A stretch of 64,000 nt of DNA from Methylobacterium sp. (GCF_019745455.1 NZ_JAIETD010000050.1:1-64000), one strand, 5' to 3'. Counted from the first letter of the stretch, positions 1 through 11,225 are shown. Notes: generated from the sequence alone by a model not told the origin. Translations and numbers: made by a program.

Positions 1-19
1 TCGGCAACCCACACCGAAA

Positions 20-70
20 TCCGGATTGATGATAGCACGTCTGATGCTACTTTCAACACTCAAATCCGGA
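20..70. repeat. Nested inverted repeat at the end of the anti-sigma gene
   Basis: The outer arms are TCCGGATTGA (20-29) and TCAAATCCGGA (60-70), which match with one extra base. The inner arms are TAGCA (33-37) and TGCTA (45-49). The right outer arm contains the last codons and the stop of the anti-sigma frame. It could be a transcription terminator or the scar or edge of a small inserted element; the window edge prevents a decision. Confidence 0.4.
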
Positions 71-370
71 AAGCCGGATAACAACCGCCGCGGCCCGGCG
101 CAGCTTGTCGGCGACACGGCCGAGGGCCAGGGCGCGGTCGAGCTGGCGCGCGGCCTCGCGGTTGCGCTCCGGACCGGGGCCGGGGCAGCGGGCGAAGGCT
201 TCGCGCAGGGCGTCGCGGTCATGGAGTTCGGCCATCACACGCGCGGCGACGTCGGGATGCTGGGACAGATGGGCCTCGACCTCGAGGCGGCGCATGATGG
301 CGAGCTCGCCGTCGACATACGCCGTCAGCTCGTCATCCGTGATCGGGTCGGTGGTGGGAGTGTTCGTCAT
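53..370 (-). CDS. Putative anti-sigma factor, probably truncated
   Basis: The 105-residue product starts with the ITDDELTAYVDGEL segment seen at the N-terminus of many membrane anti-sigma factors paired with ECF sigma factors. A helical, Arg/Ala-rich region follows. It lies 105 bp downstream of the ECF sigma gene on the same strand, so it is probably its inhibitor. Family members normally continue through a transmembrane helix into a periplasmic domain. Here the frame stops just after the RRAAAVVI segment where that helix should begin, inside a nested inverted repeat. I infer a truncation, a frameshift, or a soluble variant. An alternative frame stays open to position 1, so a frameshift is possible. 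The function rests on the N-terminal motif and the neighbour. Confidence 0.6.
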   Translation of the reverse strand: MTNTPTTDPITDDELTAYVDGELAIMRRLEVEAHLSQHPDVAARVMAELHDRDALREAFARCPGPGPERNREAARQLDRALALGRVADKLRRAAAVVIRLSGFEC

Positions 371-475
371 GGTGGGCTCGCTTCCGATCGGGGTGATGGT
401 GGCGCCGGGCTTGGAAAGCCCGCGATGCCCGTCTCGCCCCGCTGTGTCGTCAGATCCGTTTTTCCGCCGCCGGGC

Positions 476-1093
476 TCATTTCTCTCCGGCCGCCCACTTA
501 TTCGCGCGGCCATCCTCGTCGGAAGGCGGCATGACCAGACGCAATCGCGGCGTATCGGGGCGCGAGGACTTCGGCGCAGGGGGAGGCTCCTGCGCAGCCT
601 CGCCGCGCGCCTCGAAGGCCCGGAGTGCCGCCCTGCCGCGGCCGAGCCGCGACATCAGGGTGCCGATGGGAATGTCCAGCACCGTGGCGGCGTCGGCATA
701 GGCCATCCCCTCGATCGTCACGAGGTGGAGCGCAGCGCGCTGCTCCTCCGGCAGGGTCATGAAGGCCCTGCGTATCTGGTTCAGGCGGACATGCCCCTCT
801 TGTGCGGGCGGGGCGAGCTCCTCGCTGATCTGAACCAGTACGTCGGCGTGGCGGGCCTCGACGCGCTTGCGGCGCTGCTCGTCGATGAAGACGTTGTGCA
901 GCACCGTCATCATCCAAGTGCGCAGGTTGGTTCCCGGGCGCAGGCCCGGTCGCGCTTCGAGGGCCCGCACCAGGGCGTCGTGGACGAGGTCGTCGGCGTG
1001 CAGGGTGTCGCGGGTCAGCGCCCTGGCGTAGCGCCGGAGGGGCACCAGCAGGTCGACGAGATCCGGAGATCGCTGAGGAGCGTCGGAGGTCAT
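476..1093 (-). CDS. ECF-family RNA polymerase sigma factor
   Basis: The 205-residue protein has the two-domain layout of extracytoplasmic-function sigma factors. Region 2 is at about residues 15-80 (RRYARALT, DDLVHDALVRAL, then the PGTNLRTWMMTVLHN stretch of region 2.3-2.4). Region 4 is at about 105-165 (LPEEQRAALHLV, a helix-turn-helix with IPIGTLMSRL). It directs RNA polymerase to a dedicated promoter set, probably under control of the anti-sigma factor encoded next. The tail after residue 170 is Pro- and charge-rich with no domain I recognise. It is not obviously EcfG itself. The ATG lacks a strong Shine-Dalgarno sequence. The gene is separated by 60 bp from the patatin gene upstream on the same strand. 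Confidence 0.88.
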   Translation of the reverse strand: MTSDAPQRSPDLVDLLVPLRRYARALTRDTLHADDLVHDALVRALEARPGLRPGTNLRTWMMTVLHNVFIDEQRRKRVEARHADVLVQISEELAPPAQEGHVRLNQIRRAFMTLPEEQRAALHLVTIEGMAYADAATVLDIPIGTLMSRLGRGRAALRAFEARGEAAQEPPPAPKSSRPDTPRLRLVMPPSDEDGRANKWAAGEK

Positions 1094-1153
1094 GAAATAA
1101 AGACGCGCGGGAGCCCCGGTCTAATCCCGAAGCAACCATATTGAGAAGCGGCC

Positions 1154-2278
1154 CTATTGATAGGTCGCTGCCATGTCGAGGCTGCAGCGGCGGCCGATAT
1201 CGTCGTAGCATTCGGCGAGCCAGCCCTGCGCCGCTGCCCGCCCGAGGTCGCGCAGGCGCTCGAACACCCGCCAGCGAGCATCGAGGCGCGAGGAGGCCTG
1301 ATACTCGTCGAGAGCTCCCCGCCCGTCGATCCGGTGAACGAGAAGCCGCCGGTAATCGCCTTGGCCGAGCACGCCCTCGTCGATCAGCCCTTCCACGAAG
1401 TCGATCGCCCGCAACTCACGCAGCAGGTTGCCGTTGAAGGTGATCTCGTTGAGCCTATCCTGAATCTCCTGCGGCGTGCGCGGCGTCTCGCGTCGCTCGA
1501 CGGGGTTGATCTGGATCAGCACGATGTCCCGCGTCTCGGCGCCGCGATAGAGCGGATAGAGCGGCGGGTTGCCGAGATAGCCACCGTCCCAATGCGGTAC
1601 CCCGTCGATCTCGACGGCCTGGAACACCGTCGGCAGGCAGGCCGAGGCCATGAGGTGGTCGACCGTGAGAGCCTCGCGCGGGAAGACCGCGAGCTTGCCC
1701 GACCAGACATTGGTCGCCGAGACGAAGATGTTGGCCGTGCCAGCCTCCCGCAGCCGTGCGAAATCCACTTGCCCGGCCAGGGCCTTGCGCAGTGGATTGA
1801 TGTTGAGCGGGTTGAGGAGGTACGGGCTCGGTCTGAACGCGCGGGCCCAGAACTCCGCCACGGGGTTGTTCTTCCACAGGCCGAGGAGCCCGTTCAGGGC
1901 ACTGCGCTGGGTCGGCCAGAAATCGCCGTCGAGGCTGACCTCGCGCCAGAACCGCTCGAGGGCGTCCCGCGCTCCGTCGGCGCCGCCCGCGATCCAGCCG
2001 TCGGTCATCACCACCGCGTTCATGGCGCCGGCGCTCGCGCCGCTCATCGCCTCGAAGCCGAGGCGCCCATCCTCGATCAGCGCGTCGAGGACGCCCCAGG
2101 TGAAGGCGCCGTGGGCGCCGCCACCCTGGAGCGCCAGGGAGACCATCTTCTCGGTCCGCGGACCCTTCAGCCCGATCGCCGCGGAAGCGGGCGGATCCGT
2201 GACCGGGAGGGCGTCGACCAGATCCATCGGGGCATCGGCGCCAAGAGATTGGTGCTCCGTCAGGGAAATCTCGCCCAT
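1154..2278 (-). CDS. Patatin-like phospholipase family protein
   Basis: The 374-residue protein carries every landmark of the patatin hydrolase fold: the oxyanion loop GGGAHG (52-57), the nucleophile elbow GASAG with Ser82, and the catalytic Asp in DGG (231-233). It is predicted to hydrolyse acyl esters of membrane or storage lipids. There is no signal peptide, so it is probably cytoplasmic or secreted without one. I chose the ATG at 2278 because AGGAG lies 6-7 bases upstream; an in-frame ATG farther upstream (2413) lacks this. An EcfG-like promoter lies about 50 bp upstream of this start. The exact lipid substrate cannot be read from the sequence. Confidence 0.87.
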   Translation of the reverse strand: MGEISLTEHQSLGADAPMDLVDALPVTDPPASAAIGLKGPRTEKMVSLALQGGGAHGAFTWGVLDALIEDGRLGFEAMSGASAGAMNAVVMTDGWIAGGADGARDALERFWREVSLDGDFWPTQRSALNGLLGLWKNNPVAEFWARAFRPSPYLLNPLNINPLRKALAGQVDFARLREAGTANIFVSATNVWSGKLAVFPREALTVDHLMASACLPTVFQAVEIDGVPHWDGGYLGNPPLYPLYRGAETRDIVLIQINPVERRETPRTPQEIQDRLNEITFNGNLLRELRAIDFVEGLIDEGVLGQGDYRRLLVHRIDGRGALDEYQASSRLDARWRVFERLRDLGRAAAQGWLAECYDDIGRRCSLDMAATYQ

Positions 2279-2695
2279 CGCAGGCTCCTGTTCTTGCTGC
2301 AATGCAACATGGGACTTTGTGCGCAGCGATAACATCCGCTCGCCTTTCGCGTTCCGCAACCCTGCCCTGCAGTCACCACGCAAAAACGGATGTCGAACGG
2401 GAAACCTCGACAAGGCGCTCCGGATGCGACATGGGTCTTCTCGCGGGACAAGAACCGGCCGCCGCGGTCGGTCGCGGGGAATCTCAAGCCGTGCTCAGCC
2501 CTGGCATGCTCCGGTTCTCGGCGCGGCCATGACTTGACGCACCGCCGCGATCATCTCAGCTAACCGTCGGAGCGCGATCGGTCGCCGCCTCATGCACGAG
2601 GCTGATCGGCCGCCGGTCTCCCGATCGACGGGGCCTTCTTCGGAGCGGATGGTCCCGGCCCCAAGGTCCAACGTCACGCCTCCGAGAGATTCGCC
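2279..2695. other. Intergenic region between divergent patatin and ispG genes
   Basis: This 417-bp gap has no convincing gene. It holds the EcfG-like promoter of the patatin gene. For ispG I see only a TTGACG (2534-2539) without a good -10 element at standard spacing, so its promoter is unassigned. Confidence 0.6.
2331..2355 (-). promoter_or_regulatory. EcfG-like promoter for the patatin gene
   Basis: On the minus strand GGAAC (2355-2351) is followed after 17 bases by GTT (2333-2331). This matches the alphaproteobacterial general-stress consensus GGAAC-N16/17-CGTT except for T in place of C before GTT. It ends about 50 bp upstream of the patatin start codon and points at it. Confidence 0.5.
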
Positions 2696-4012
2696 ATGGA
2701 CGCTTCGGCCGCCAACCCTGCCCCCACCGGCTCGATCGCCGTCGGGACGGGACCGGAAATCGCCGGCCCAGCGCCGCGGCACCGCACAACCGGCGTCGTC
2801 GTCGGCTCGGGCGAGGGCGCCGTGACGGTCGGCGGCGGCGCGCCCATCGTGGTCCAGTCGATGACCAATACCGACACCGCCGACATCGATGGCACGGTGG
2901 CGCAGGTCGCCCAACTCGCCCGCGCCGGCTCGGAGCTCGTGCGCATCACCGTCGACCGCGACGAGGCCGCCGCCGCGGTGCCGAAGATCCGCGAGCGCCT
3001 CGACCGCATCGGCATCCACGTGCCGTTGGTCGGCGACTTCCACTACATCGGCCACAAGCTCCTCTCCGATCATCCGGCCTGCGCCGAGGCGCTCGACAAG
3101 TACCGGATCAATCCGGGCAATGTCGGCTTCAAGGAGAAGAAGGACGTCCAGTTCTCGACGATCATCGAGCAGGCGATCCGCTACGGGAAGACCGTGCGCA
3201 TCGGCGCGAACTGGGGCTCCCTCGACGAGGCGCTCCTCACGCACCTGATGGACGAGAACGCCAGGTCCCCCAGGCCCATCGATGCCCGCGCGGTCATGCG
3301 CGAGGCGATGGTACAATCGGCCCTGACCTCGGCCGACCGCGCCGTGGAGCTCGGGCTGTCGAAGGACAAGATCATCCTCTCGGCCAAGGTCTCGGCGGTG
3401 CAGGACCTCATCGCCGTCTACCGCGAGGTGGCGCGCCGCTCCGACTACGCGATCCATCTCGGCCTCACCGAGGCGGGCATGGGCTCGAAGGGCCTCGTCG
3501 CCGCCTCGGCCGCCATCGGCGTGCTGCTGCAGGAAGGCATCGGCGACACGATCCGCTACTCGCTCACCCCGGAGCCCGGCGGTGACCGCACGGTGGAGGT
3601 GAAGGCGGCGCAGGAGCTCCTGCAGACGATGGGGTTCCGCACCTTCGTGCCCCTCGTCGCGGCCTGCCCGGGCTGTGGGCGGACGACCTCGACGACCTTC
3701 CAGGAGCTCGCCCGCGATATCCAGAACTGGATCGTCGCCTCGATGCCGGAATGGAAGAAGGCCTATCCGGGTGTCGAAGGCCTCAACGTCGCCGTGATGG
3801 GCTGCATCGTCAACGGCCCCGGCGAATCGAAGCATGCCGATATCGGCATATCGCTCCCCGGGACCGGCGAGACACCCACCGCGCCGGTCTTCATCGACGG
3901 CAAGAAGGCCATGACCCTGCGCGGGCCGACTCTCGCCAAGGATTTCGAGACGGTCGTGACCGACTATATCGAGCGCCGGTTCGGCTCGGGGACACGGACC
4001 GCGGCCGAATAG
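2696..4012 (+). CDS. ispG: 4-hydroxy-3-methylbut-2-enyl diphosphate synthase (IspG/GcpE)
   Basis: IspG performs the penultimate step of the MEP isoprenoid pathway, reductively converting ME-cPP to HMBPP using a [4Fe-4S] cluster. The 438-residue protein has the N-terminal TIM-barrel motif VQSMTNTDT, followed by [10 protein letters not shown]. The C-terminal cluster-binding domain has Cys324 and Cys327 in CPGCGR and Cys370 in [10 protein letters not shown], where the following Glu is the fourth ligand. The length is normal for the alphaproteobacterial form. About 30 residues rich in Pro, Ala and Gly precede the conserved core. The gene stands alone, 178 bp before kup. It should supply precursors for carotenoids, hopanoids and quinones. 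Confidence 0.97.
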   Translation: MDASAANPAPTGSIAVGTGPEIAGPAPRHRTTGVVVGSGEGAVTVGGGAPIVVQSMTNTDTADIDGTVAQVAQLARAGSELVRITVDRDEAAAAVPKIRERLDRIGIHVPLVGDFHYIGHKLLSDHPACAEALDKYRINPGNVGFKEKKDVQFSTIIEQAIRYGKTVRIGANWGSLDEALLTHLMDENARSPRPIDARAVMREAMVQSALTSADRAVELGLSKDKIILSAKVSAVQDLIAVYREVARRSDYAIHLGLTEAGMGSKGLVAASAAIGVLLQEGIGDTIRYSLTPEPGGDRTVEVKAAQELLQTMGFRTFVPLVAACPGCGRTTSTTFQELARDIQNWIVASMPEWKKAYPGVEGLNVAVMGCIVNGPGESKHADIGISLPGTGETPTAPVFIDGKKAMTLRGPTLAKDFETVVTDYIERRFGSGTRTAAE

Positions 4013-4189
4013 GACCTCCCGTGCATCGATCCGCGACCTTGCCGTTCCGGCGCCGCGGGGCACATGGTCACGTCATCGCATGATCGACCCCGCCAGCCGA
4101 CGTGGTAGCGGCCGGCCCGGGGTCGTTCGTACGAGACGTGGACCTGCGCCGCATCCGCCTCTCGCGGGCCCAAGCCTGGATTTCAGCAC

Positions 4190-6133
4190 ATGACGCAACC
4201 CGCCTCCCCGAGCGCAGCGGCCGCTCCCCCTGATCCGGCGGGCCGTGTCCCCGCCGATCCGGCGGAGACGCAGCGCGAGCACGCGCCGACGCCGTTCTGG
4301 ACTCTCGTCGTCGGCTCGGTCGGCGTCGTCTACGGCGATATCGGCACGAGCCCGCTCTATGCCTTCCGCGAGGCCCTCGGGCCTGCCCGCGCCGACGGGA
4401 TCCTGCTCACCGAGGAGGTGCTCGGCACGACCTCGCTGATCCTGTGGGCGCTGCTCATCATCGTGACGATCAAGTACGTCGTGATCCTGCTGCGCATGGA
4501 CAACAACGGCGAGGGTGGCATCCTCTCGTTGATGGCGCTCGCCCGCAAGGCGCTCGGCGGCTCGCGCATCGTCTTCATCCTTGGCCTGCTCGGGGCCTCG
4601 CTCTTCTACGGCGACGCCATCATCACACCGGCGATCTCGGTGCTCTCGGCGGTCGAGGGGATCAAGCTCGTCACACCCGTCTTCGAGCCCTACGTCCTGC
4701 CGATCACGGTGGCGATCATCGTCGCCCTCTTCCTCGTGCAGAGCCGGGGCACCAGCAAGGTCGCGGCTTTCTTCGGTCCGGTCATGGTGGTCTGGTTCCT
4801 GGCCCTGGGCCTTGCCGCCCTACCTCACATCCTCGACAATCCGGGCGTGTTCGCCGCCTTCAACCCCTGGTATGCGCTGCACTATCTTCTCGGCCACGGT
4901 ACCGGCGCCCTGGTCGCACTAGGCGCGGTGTTCCTGGCGGTGACGGGCGCGGAAGCCCTGTTCGCGGATCTGGGCCATTTCGGGCGCCGCCCGATCCAGG
5001 TGGCCTGGCTCGGTCTCGTCGCGCCCTGCCTGACCTTGAATTACCTCGGCCAGACCGCCCTTGTCCTCGCCAAGCCCGAGACGACGGATCCGTTCTATCA
5101 GCTCGTCCCCGAATGGGGCCTGATCCCGATGGTGATCCTGGCGACCCTCGCCACGGTCACGGCGAGCCAGGCGGTGATCACCGGCGCCTTCTCGCTGTCG
5201 CGCCAGGCGATCCAGCTCGGTCTGCTGCCCCGGCTCGAGATCCGCCACACCTCGGAATCCCATTCTGGCCAGATCTTCCTTCCGCAGGTGAACCTCCTCC
5301 TGATGCTCGGCGTCGTGATCCTGGCGGTGCTGTTTCGATCCTCCTCGGCGCTCGCCTCCGCCTACGGCATCGCGGTCACGGGGACGATGCTGCTCACCGC
5401 GAGCATGGCCTATGTCGTGCTCTGGAAGGCCTGGAAGCTGTCGCCGATCGCGGCGGCCGCGGCGATCATGCCATTCATCATCGTCGAGTTCCTGTTCCTG
5501 CTCTCGAACCTGCTCAAGGTGTTCGAGGGCGGCTACGTGCCCCTCGTCCTCGCGGGAGGGCTCATCGTCCTGATGTGGACCTGGGTGCGCGGCGTCTCGA
5601 TCCTGCTCAACAAGACCCGCAAGACAGACGTGCCGCTCGTCGAGCTCGTCGCCATGCTGGAGAAGAGCCCGCCACACCACGTCCGCGGTACCGCGATCTT
5701 CCTCACCAGCGACCCCGAGATCGCTCCGGCCGCGCTCCTGCACAACCTCAAGCACAACAAGGTGCTGCACGAGAAGAACGTCATCCTCACGGTGCAGACC
5801 GTGGACACCCCCCGGTCCGCCGAGGCCGACCGCGTCCGGATCGAATCGATCGGGCCGCATTTCTCGAAGATCGTGATGAAGTTCGGCTACATGGAGACGC
5901 CGAACATCCCGCGCGCGCTGACGCAGCTGCGCAAGCAGGGCTTCAAGTTCGACATCATGTCGACCTCGTTCTTCCTGTCACGCCGGTCGATCCGCCCGGC
6001 CGCCCAGTCCGGGATGCCGCTCTGGCAGGATCGGATCTTCATCACCCTGGCCAAGAACGCCAACGACGCCACCGACTTCTTCCAGATCCCCACCGGGCGG
6101 GTGGTCGAAGTGGGGACACAGGTGACGGTTTGA
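4190..6133 (+). CDS. kup: Kup-family potassium uptake transporter
   Basis: This is a 647-residue K+ (probably H+ symport) transporter of the inner membrane. The family signature [13 protein letters not shown] is at about residues 48-59. About twelve hydrophobic segments follow up to residue 450, including the NGEGGI motif after TM2 and the [13 protein letters not shown] segment. A roughly 150-residue cytoplasmic C-terminal domain completes it. Length and order are typical. The first 35 residues are Pro/Ala-rich and not conserved. A GC-rich hairpin follows the stop codon. Methylobacteria and rhizobia often encode several Kup paralogues, so this may not be the only K+ route. Confidence 0.95.
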   Translation: MTQPASPSAAAAPPDPAGRVPADPAETQREHAPTPFWTLVVGSVGVVYGDIGTSPLYAFREALGPARADGILLTEEVLGTTSLILWALLIIVTIKYVVILLRMDNNGEGGILSLMALARKALGGSRIVFILGLLGASLFYGDAIITPAISVLSAVEGIKLVTPVFEPYVLPITVAIIVALFLVQSRGTSKVAAFFGPVMVVWFLALGLAALPHILDNPGVFAAFNPWYALHYLLGHGTGALVALGAVFLAVTGAEALFADLGHFGRRPIQVAWLGLVAPCLTLNYLGQTALVLAKPETTDPFYQLVPEWGLIPMVILATLATVTASQAVITGAFSLSRQAIQLGLLPRLEIRHTSESHSGQIFLPQVNLLLMLGVVILAVLFRSSSALASAYGIAVTGTMLLTASMAYVVLWKAWKLSPIAAAAAIMPFIIVEFLFLLSNLLKVFEGGYVPLVLAGGLIVLMWTWVRGVSILLNKTRKTDVPLVELVAMLEKSPPHHVRGTAIFLTSDPEIAPAALLHNLKHNKVLHEKNVILTVQTVDTPRSAEADRVRIESIGPHFSKIVMKFGYMETPNIPRALTQLRKQGFKFDIMSTSFFLSRRSIRPAAQSGMPLWQDRIFITLAKNANDATDFFQIPTGRVVEVGTQVTV

Positions 6134-6145
6134 GGTTCGGCCACG

Positions 6146-6171
6146 ACCCTCCCGCGCTGAGGAGGGAGGGT
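6146..6171 (+). terminator. GC-rich hairpin after kup
   Basis: ACCCTCCC (6146-6153) pairs with GGGAGGGT (6164-6171) across a 10-nt loop, starting 12 bases after the kup stop. No T-run follows, so it is a stem-type or Rho-assisted end. Confidence 0.5.
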
Positions 6172-6244
6172 GCCTGGCGGATGCGAGGCGGGAACGGAAA
6201 CCGCGATCTTTCTTGAAGGGACGTGTGCTGCCCGCTGCGCGGGC

Positions 6245-6273
6245 CACTCTCCTCCCGCGGACAGGAGAGAGTG
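6245..6273 (-). terminator. Hairpin after the ABC exporter gene
   Basis: CACTCTCCT (6245-6253) pairs with AGGAGAGAGTG (6263-6273) with a two-base bulge, just beyond the stop of the minus-strand ABC transporter. Together with the kup hairpin it separates two convergent genes. There is no clear T-run. Confidence 0.4.
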
Positions 6274-6287
6274 CTCAAGGCCGGCCC

Positions 6288-8123
<1,836 letters not shown>

Positions 8124-8263
8124 GTCCCCCGAGTCGCAACGCGAACCGACGTGAAGTGTTTCAGCCCGCCGTCAAGCTAATCGCTTTATATTCCGCGAAC
8201 CTGAACGGCAGTTGAGCGGCAAGCGAATTCGGTGCCGTTATCCCGCCCTGTCGCGGTGTTTCC

Positions 8264-9598
8264 TCAGGTCGGCTCGCGCCGGGTCTCCGGCATGATCAGG
8301 GCGAGGAGCGCGAAACCCGCAAAGCCGACGATGGCGAGACCGAGGAAGGCGCTCTGGCTGCCGAGCTTGTCCGCCATGATCCCGGCGAGCGACGTCGAGA
8401 GGGCGGCGCCGATGCCCATGGCGGTGCCGACCGCCCCGAGGGCGGTGTTGAACCGGCCGGTGTGGCGTGTGGCGTCCGAGACCACCAGGGGCACCATGAC
8501 GCCGAACACCGCCGCCGAGATCCCGTCGAAGACCTGGATCGCCACCAGCAGTTCGGGGCTCGTCGTGTAGGCGAACAGGAGGCCGCGGATCGGCAGGGCG
8601 GCGAAGCCGATCAGGAGGAGCGGGCGCCGTCCCCAGCGTTCGGCGGCGCGACCGATGGCAGGCCCGGTCAGCGCCAGCACCACCTGGGGCACCACGATGC
8701 AGGCCGCGATGAGAGCTGTGGCGGTCTCGCTTGCCCGCATGGTCAGCATCGATCCCACGAGCGGCAGCATGGCCGCGTTGGCGAGGAAGAACAGGCTCAT
8801 GCAGGCGGCAAAACAGATCAGAGTCCGGTTGGTGAGGAGCGCGCGCAGGCTGGTCCTGGTCTCATCGGGCTGACGCTCGGGCTGGCGCCGCGCCGCGGTC
8901 TCGGCCGGCCGGGTCGGCGGGCGAACGAAGGAGAGCGCCACAAGCGTGGGAAGCATCAGGGCAGCGGTGAAGTAGAAAACCGCATCGTTCGAGATGTAGT
9001 AGCCGCAGGCACCCATCACGGCTGCGGCGACGGCATTGCCGAGCGCCGAGAAGCTGGCGTTTCGCCCCAGTCGCTCGCCCGCACGCGCATGGCCGACGAG
9101 ACCGATGCTGATGGCGGCGATGGCGGGGGTGAGGATGCAGCTGGCCGCCGAATGCACGGCCATGGCAAGAAGGACGATGATGAAGCTCGGCCACGCCGCC
9201 AGCGCGAAGGCACTTCCAGCGATCGCCACCACGGAGAGGCCGGCGGCGAAGCGGCGGGAGCGAACGGCATCGACGAAGGCGCCGCCAGGAACCTGGCCGA
9301 GAAGGCTGACCAGGCTGCCCACCGTCAGGGCAAAGCCGATATCCGACTGGGTCCACTTGGCCTGGGTGAAATAGACCGCCAGAAACGGTCCGAACCCGGT
9401 CTGGAGGTTGGCGACGAAGAAGGTGAAGCCGTCGAGGCCCCGGCTGCTCGCGCGCTCGATCGCGGTCATGTCGGGGAGGGTCTCCGCTGCCGTGTCGGCC
9501 GGCGCCGCGCGCCGGGGGAGGGGACGCGGGCGAAGATCGGGCCGCGGCAGATCCCGCGGCGCGACCGCGCGACGGTAAGTCGAGCGCGGCGCCGTCAT
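8264..9598 (-). CDS. MFS transporter
   Basis: The 444-residue protein has about twelve hydrophobic helices and a central hydrophilic loop near residues 225-240, as in major facilitator superfamily transporters. The substrate is unknown; a drug or metabolite efflux role is plausible but not shown. Its ATG overlaps the TGA of the PRC-barrel gene by four bases (ATGA), suggesting translational coupling and shared stress control. The first 43 residues are Arg/Pro-rich and unlike a transporter N-terminus. An in-frame ATG at 9469 would give a protein starting MTAIERASSRG just before the first helix and is a real alternative start. Confidence 0.85.
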   Translation of the reverse strand: MTAPRSTYRRAVAPRDLPRPDLRPRPLPRRAAPADTAAETLPDMTAIERASSRGLDGFTFFVANLQTGFGPFLAVYFTQAKWTQSDIGFALTVGSLVSLLGQVPGGAFVDAVRSRRFAAGLSVVAIAGSAFALAAWPSFIIVLLAMAVHSAASCILTPAIAAISIGLVGHARAGERLGRNASFSALGNAVAAAVMGACGYYISNDAVFYFTAALMLPTLVALSFVRPPTRPAETAARRQPERQPDETRTSLRALLTNRTLICFAACMSLFFLANAAMLPLVGSMLTMRASETATALIAACIVVPQVVLALTGPAIGRAAERWGRRPLLLIGFAALPIRGLLFAYTTSPELLVAIQVFDGISAAVFGVMVPLVVSDATRHTGRFNTALGAVGTAMGIGAALSTSLAGIMADKLGSQSAFLGLAIVGFAGFALLALIMPETRREPT

Positions 9599-10281
9599 CG
9601 ATCGGGCGCCTTCTCCGGTGGCTTGTCGGCGGGCGCCGGAACAGTGACGGGCGCAGGAGCAGCAGGAACCGCAGGTGGGGCGAGCTTCGTGGCGGGCGCC
9701 TGAGGAGGCGGAGCCGCCGCGGGCTGCTGGGCGGTCTGGTCCGGCTCAGCGGGCGCGCTCGGGCTCGCCGGACCGAGAACCACGATCGGATCGCCCGGCT
9801 TGTACTCGGGGGACACTCGAACCTGGTTGCGGGTAAGCTGCAGCACCGGACGTCCGGGCTTACCCTCGAGGTTGAAGCGCAATGCCCGCCAATCCACGGC
9901 GATCTTGCGCGAGCCGACGCCGAGGAAACCGCCGAAATCGATGATGGCGGCGCGCGGCCGTCCATCCTTGTCGAGGACGATGTCGATGATCCGACCCATA
10001 TCCTCGCCAGCGGCATTGCGCACGCCCTTGCCGAGGATGCCTTCGTAATCCTGGGTGTCGAGAACGGTCGCGGGCGTCCCGGCCGGCGTGGCGGGCGTTC
10101 CGGCCGGCGTCGTCGAGGGAGACGCGGCAGGAGGCGAAGGCTGCGCCGCCGCCGCCGGAACCTCTCCGGGCGTCTGGGCCTGGGCGGCGGTCCCCGTCGT
10201 CTGCGGTTCGTCGGCGGCGATGGCGGTGGCAGCCCACGCGGTGATCGTCGCTGCGGCGATCGTCCGGACAGTTCTGAACAC
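9595..10281 (-). CDS. Secreted PRC-barrel domain protein
   Basis: The 228-residue protein has a signal peptide (hydrophobic stretch TIAAATITAWAATAIAA), a Pro/Ala/Thr-rich linker to residue 75, and a PRC-barrel domain at about 78-160 (VRNAAGEDMGRI, IIDFGGFLGVGSRKIAVDW). A long Pro/Ala-rich tail follows. PRC-barrels are small beta-barrels found in photosynthetic reaction centres, RimM and many stress-induced envelope proteins. I chose the GTG at 10281 because GAGG lies 7 bases upstream and this start gives a clean signal peptide; the ATG at 10320 does not. An EcfG-like promoter lies about 40 bp upstream. It is followed with overlap by the MFS gene. The molecular role is unknown. Confidence 0.8.
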   Translation of the reverse strand: MFRTVRTIAAATITAWAATAIAADEPQTTGTAAQAQTPGEVPAAAAQPSPPAASPSTTPAGTPATPAGTPATVLDTQDYEGILGKGVRNAAGEDMGRIIDIVLDKDGRPRAAIIDFGGFLGVGSRKIAVDWRALRFNLEGKPGRPVLQLTRNQVRVSPEYKPGDPIVVLGPASPSAPAEPDQTAQQPAAAPPPQAPATKLAPPAVPAAPAPVTVPAPADKPPEKAPDR

Positions 10282-10322
10282 GGATGGTCCTCGATCAGGC
10301 GTCGCGACGGCCCTCCGCACAA

Positions 10323-10347
10323 CAGCGACCGGACCGGCGTGTTCCCG
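10323..10347 (-). promoter_or_regulatory. EcfG-like promoter for the PRC-barrel/MFS genes
   Basis: The minus strand reads GGAAC (10347-10343), a 17-base spacer, then GTT (10325-10323). T replaces C before GTT compared with the consensus. It lies about 42 bp from the GTG start of the PRC-barrel gene, in the right orientation. Confidence 0.5.
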
Positions 10348-10467
10348 CTTGGCTGCGGGCCGGGGTCATTGCGCGAGGACCTGGGCGAAGTTGTGAATGA
10401 CGTGTCTTGCGCCGGCCTTTTGTCCGGACCGCACATGCGTTCCTGCCCGGGCCAAGCTCCGGCCGCA

Positions 10468-10557
10468 AGATCTAGGCCGCCAGATCCAGGCCGCAACATC
10501 CAGGCCGCCAGATCCAGGCCGCAACATCCAGGCCGCGCGCAATCCAGGCCGCGCGCA
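10468..10557. repeat. 14-bp tandem repeat array
   Basis: About six units are arranged head to tail. The first four alternate between AGATCCAGGCCGCA and ACATCCAGGCCGCC types, forming a 28-bp higher-order period: 10468-10481, 10482-10495, 10496-10509, 10510-10523. The last two (10524-10541 and 10542-10557) end in an extended GCGCGCA. The array is noncoding and has no inverted symmetry typical of a hairpin. Confidence 0.85.
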
Positions 10558-10818
10558 GGCCCTCCGACCGGGCAGGCGTCCGGAGAGGGGCGTCGGGGTG
10601 GGGGCGGGGTCGGCGCGCACGGCCGTCATGTCTGCCGCGGCCGGATCGACCTCCTGTCGCGGCGTGTCCGTTACCGAAGGCGATCATACTCGTAGAGGCG
10701 GGCGGCTTTGACGAGCCCGTCTGGTTTTCGCCCAAACCCCGTCGTAGAGAGCACAACCTGTATTCCGTTTCGATCCGATGGTGAGGATCGGTTTCGCGTA
10801 TCGTTGGGGTTCGTGCCG

Positions 10819-11205
10819 ATGTCGAAAGCGTTGAAGACCTCCCGTGCCCTGCTGTTGGCAGCCCTCACTGGAGGCCTCGCGGGCGGTTGCCAGGCGCTCA
10901 ATGGCGGTGGCGGCGTGATGCCGGTGAGCGAGGTCGGTCCACCGCCCTCGATGCGCACCGCCATGCCCGACCGCGCCGGCAAGGCGGCGGAGGTCGATCC
11001 CGACGGCGTGCCGCTTCAGACACGTCCGACCCGGCAGATCGCTTTGCCGAAGACCGTCGCAGGTGCCTCGGACCGGACGGCCGCCCAGGAACGCCGCATC
11101 AGGCGCGACGAGATCGACTCGCCCGAGGAAGCGCGGACGAGCTCTGGCGGCCTTGCGCCTCAGCTCGGCGCCAGCGGCGGCATGGGACTCGGCGGCAAGT
11201 TCTGA
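10819..11205 (+). CDS. Putative small lipoprotein
   Basis: The 128-residue protein begins with a basic, hydrophobic leader ending in GGLAGGC, a weak lipobox (Ala at -3, Leu at -4) with the acylated Cys at residue 24. The remainder is hydrophilic and rich in Arg, Pro, Gly and Thr, with no domain I recognise. It is likely a periplasmic or outer-membrane-anchored lipoprotein. I chose the ATG at 10819 because GGGG lies about 9 bases upstream and it gives the leader; a frame start at 10708 would bury the leader. It sits between two PRC-barrel genes, and its stop is only 20 bp from the convergent one. Confidence 0.65.
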   Translation: MSKALKTSRALLLAALTGGLAGGCQALNGGGGVMPVSEVGPPPSMRTAMPDRAGKAAEVDPDGVPLQTRPTRQIALPKTVAGASDRTAAQERRIRRDEIDSPEEARTSSGGLAPQLGASGGMGLGGKF

Positions 11206-11225
11206 CGTTCCGGACGGTCTGAGGA

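Larger units (their letters stand above)
10282..10818. other. Intergenic region with promoter and tandem repeats
   Basis: This 537-bp gap separates divergent PRC-barrel and lipoprotein genes. The left end carries the EcfG-like promoter and the middle carries the 14-bp tandem repeats. Short frames crossing it are Arg/Pro-rich repeat translations and not credible genes. The right part (10690-10800) is less GC-rich and probably holds the lipoprotein promoter, which I could not place. Confidence 0.65.

Noticed and set aside
10397..10711. Short open frame over the 14-bp tandem repeats
   Set aside because: The translation is a direct repeat-derived Arg/Pro/Gln sequence with no ribosome site and no homology-like pattern.
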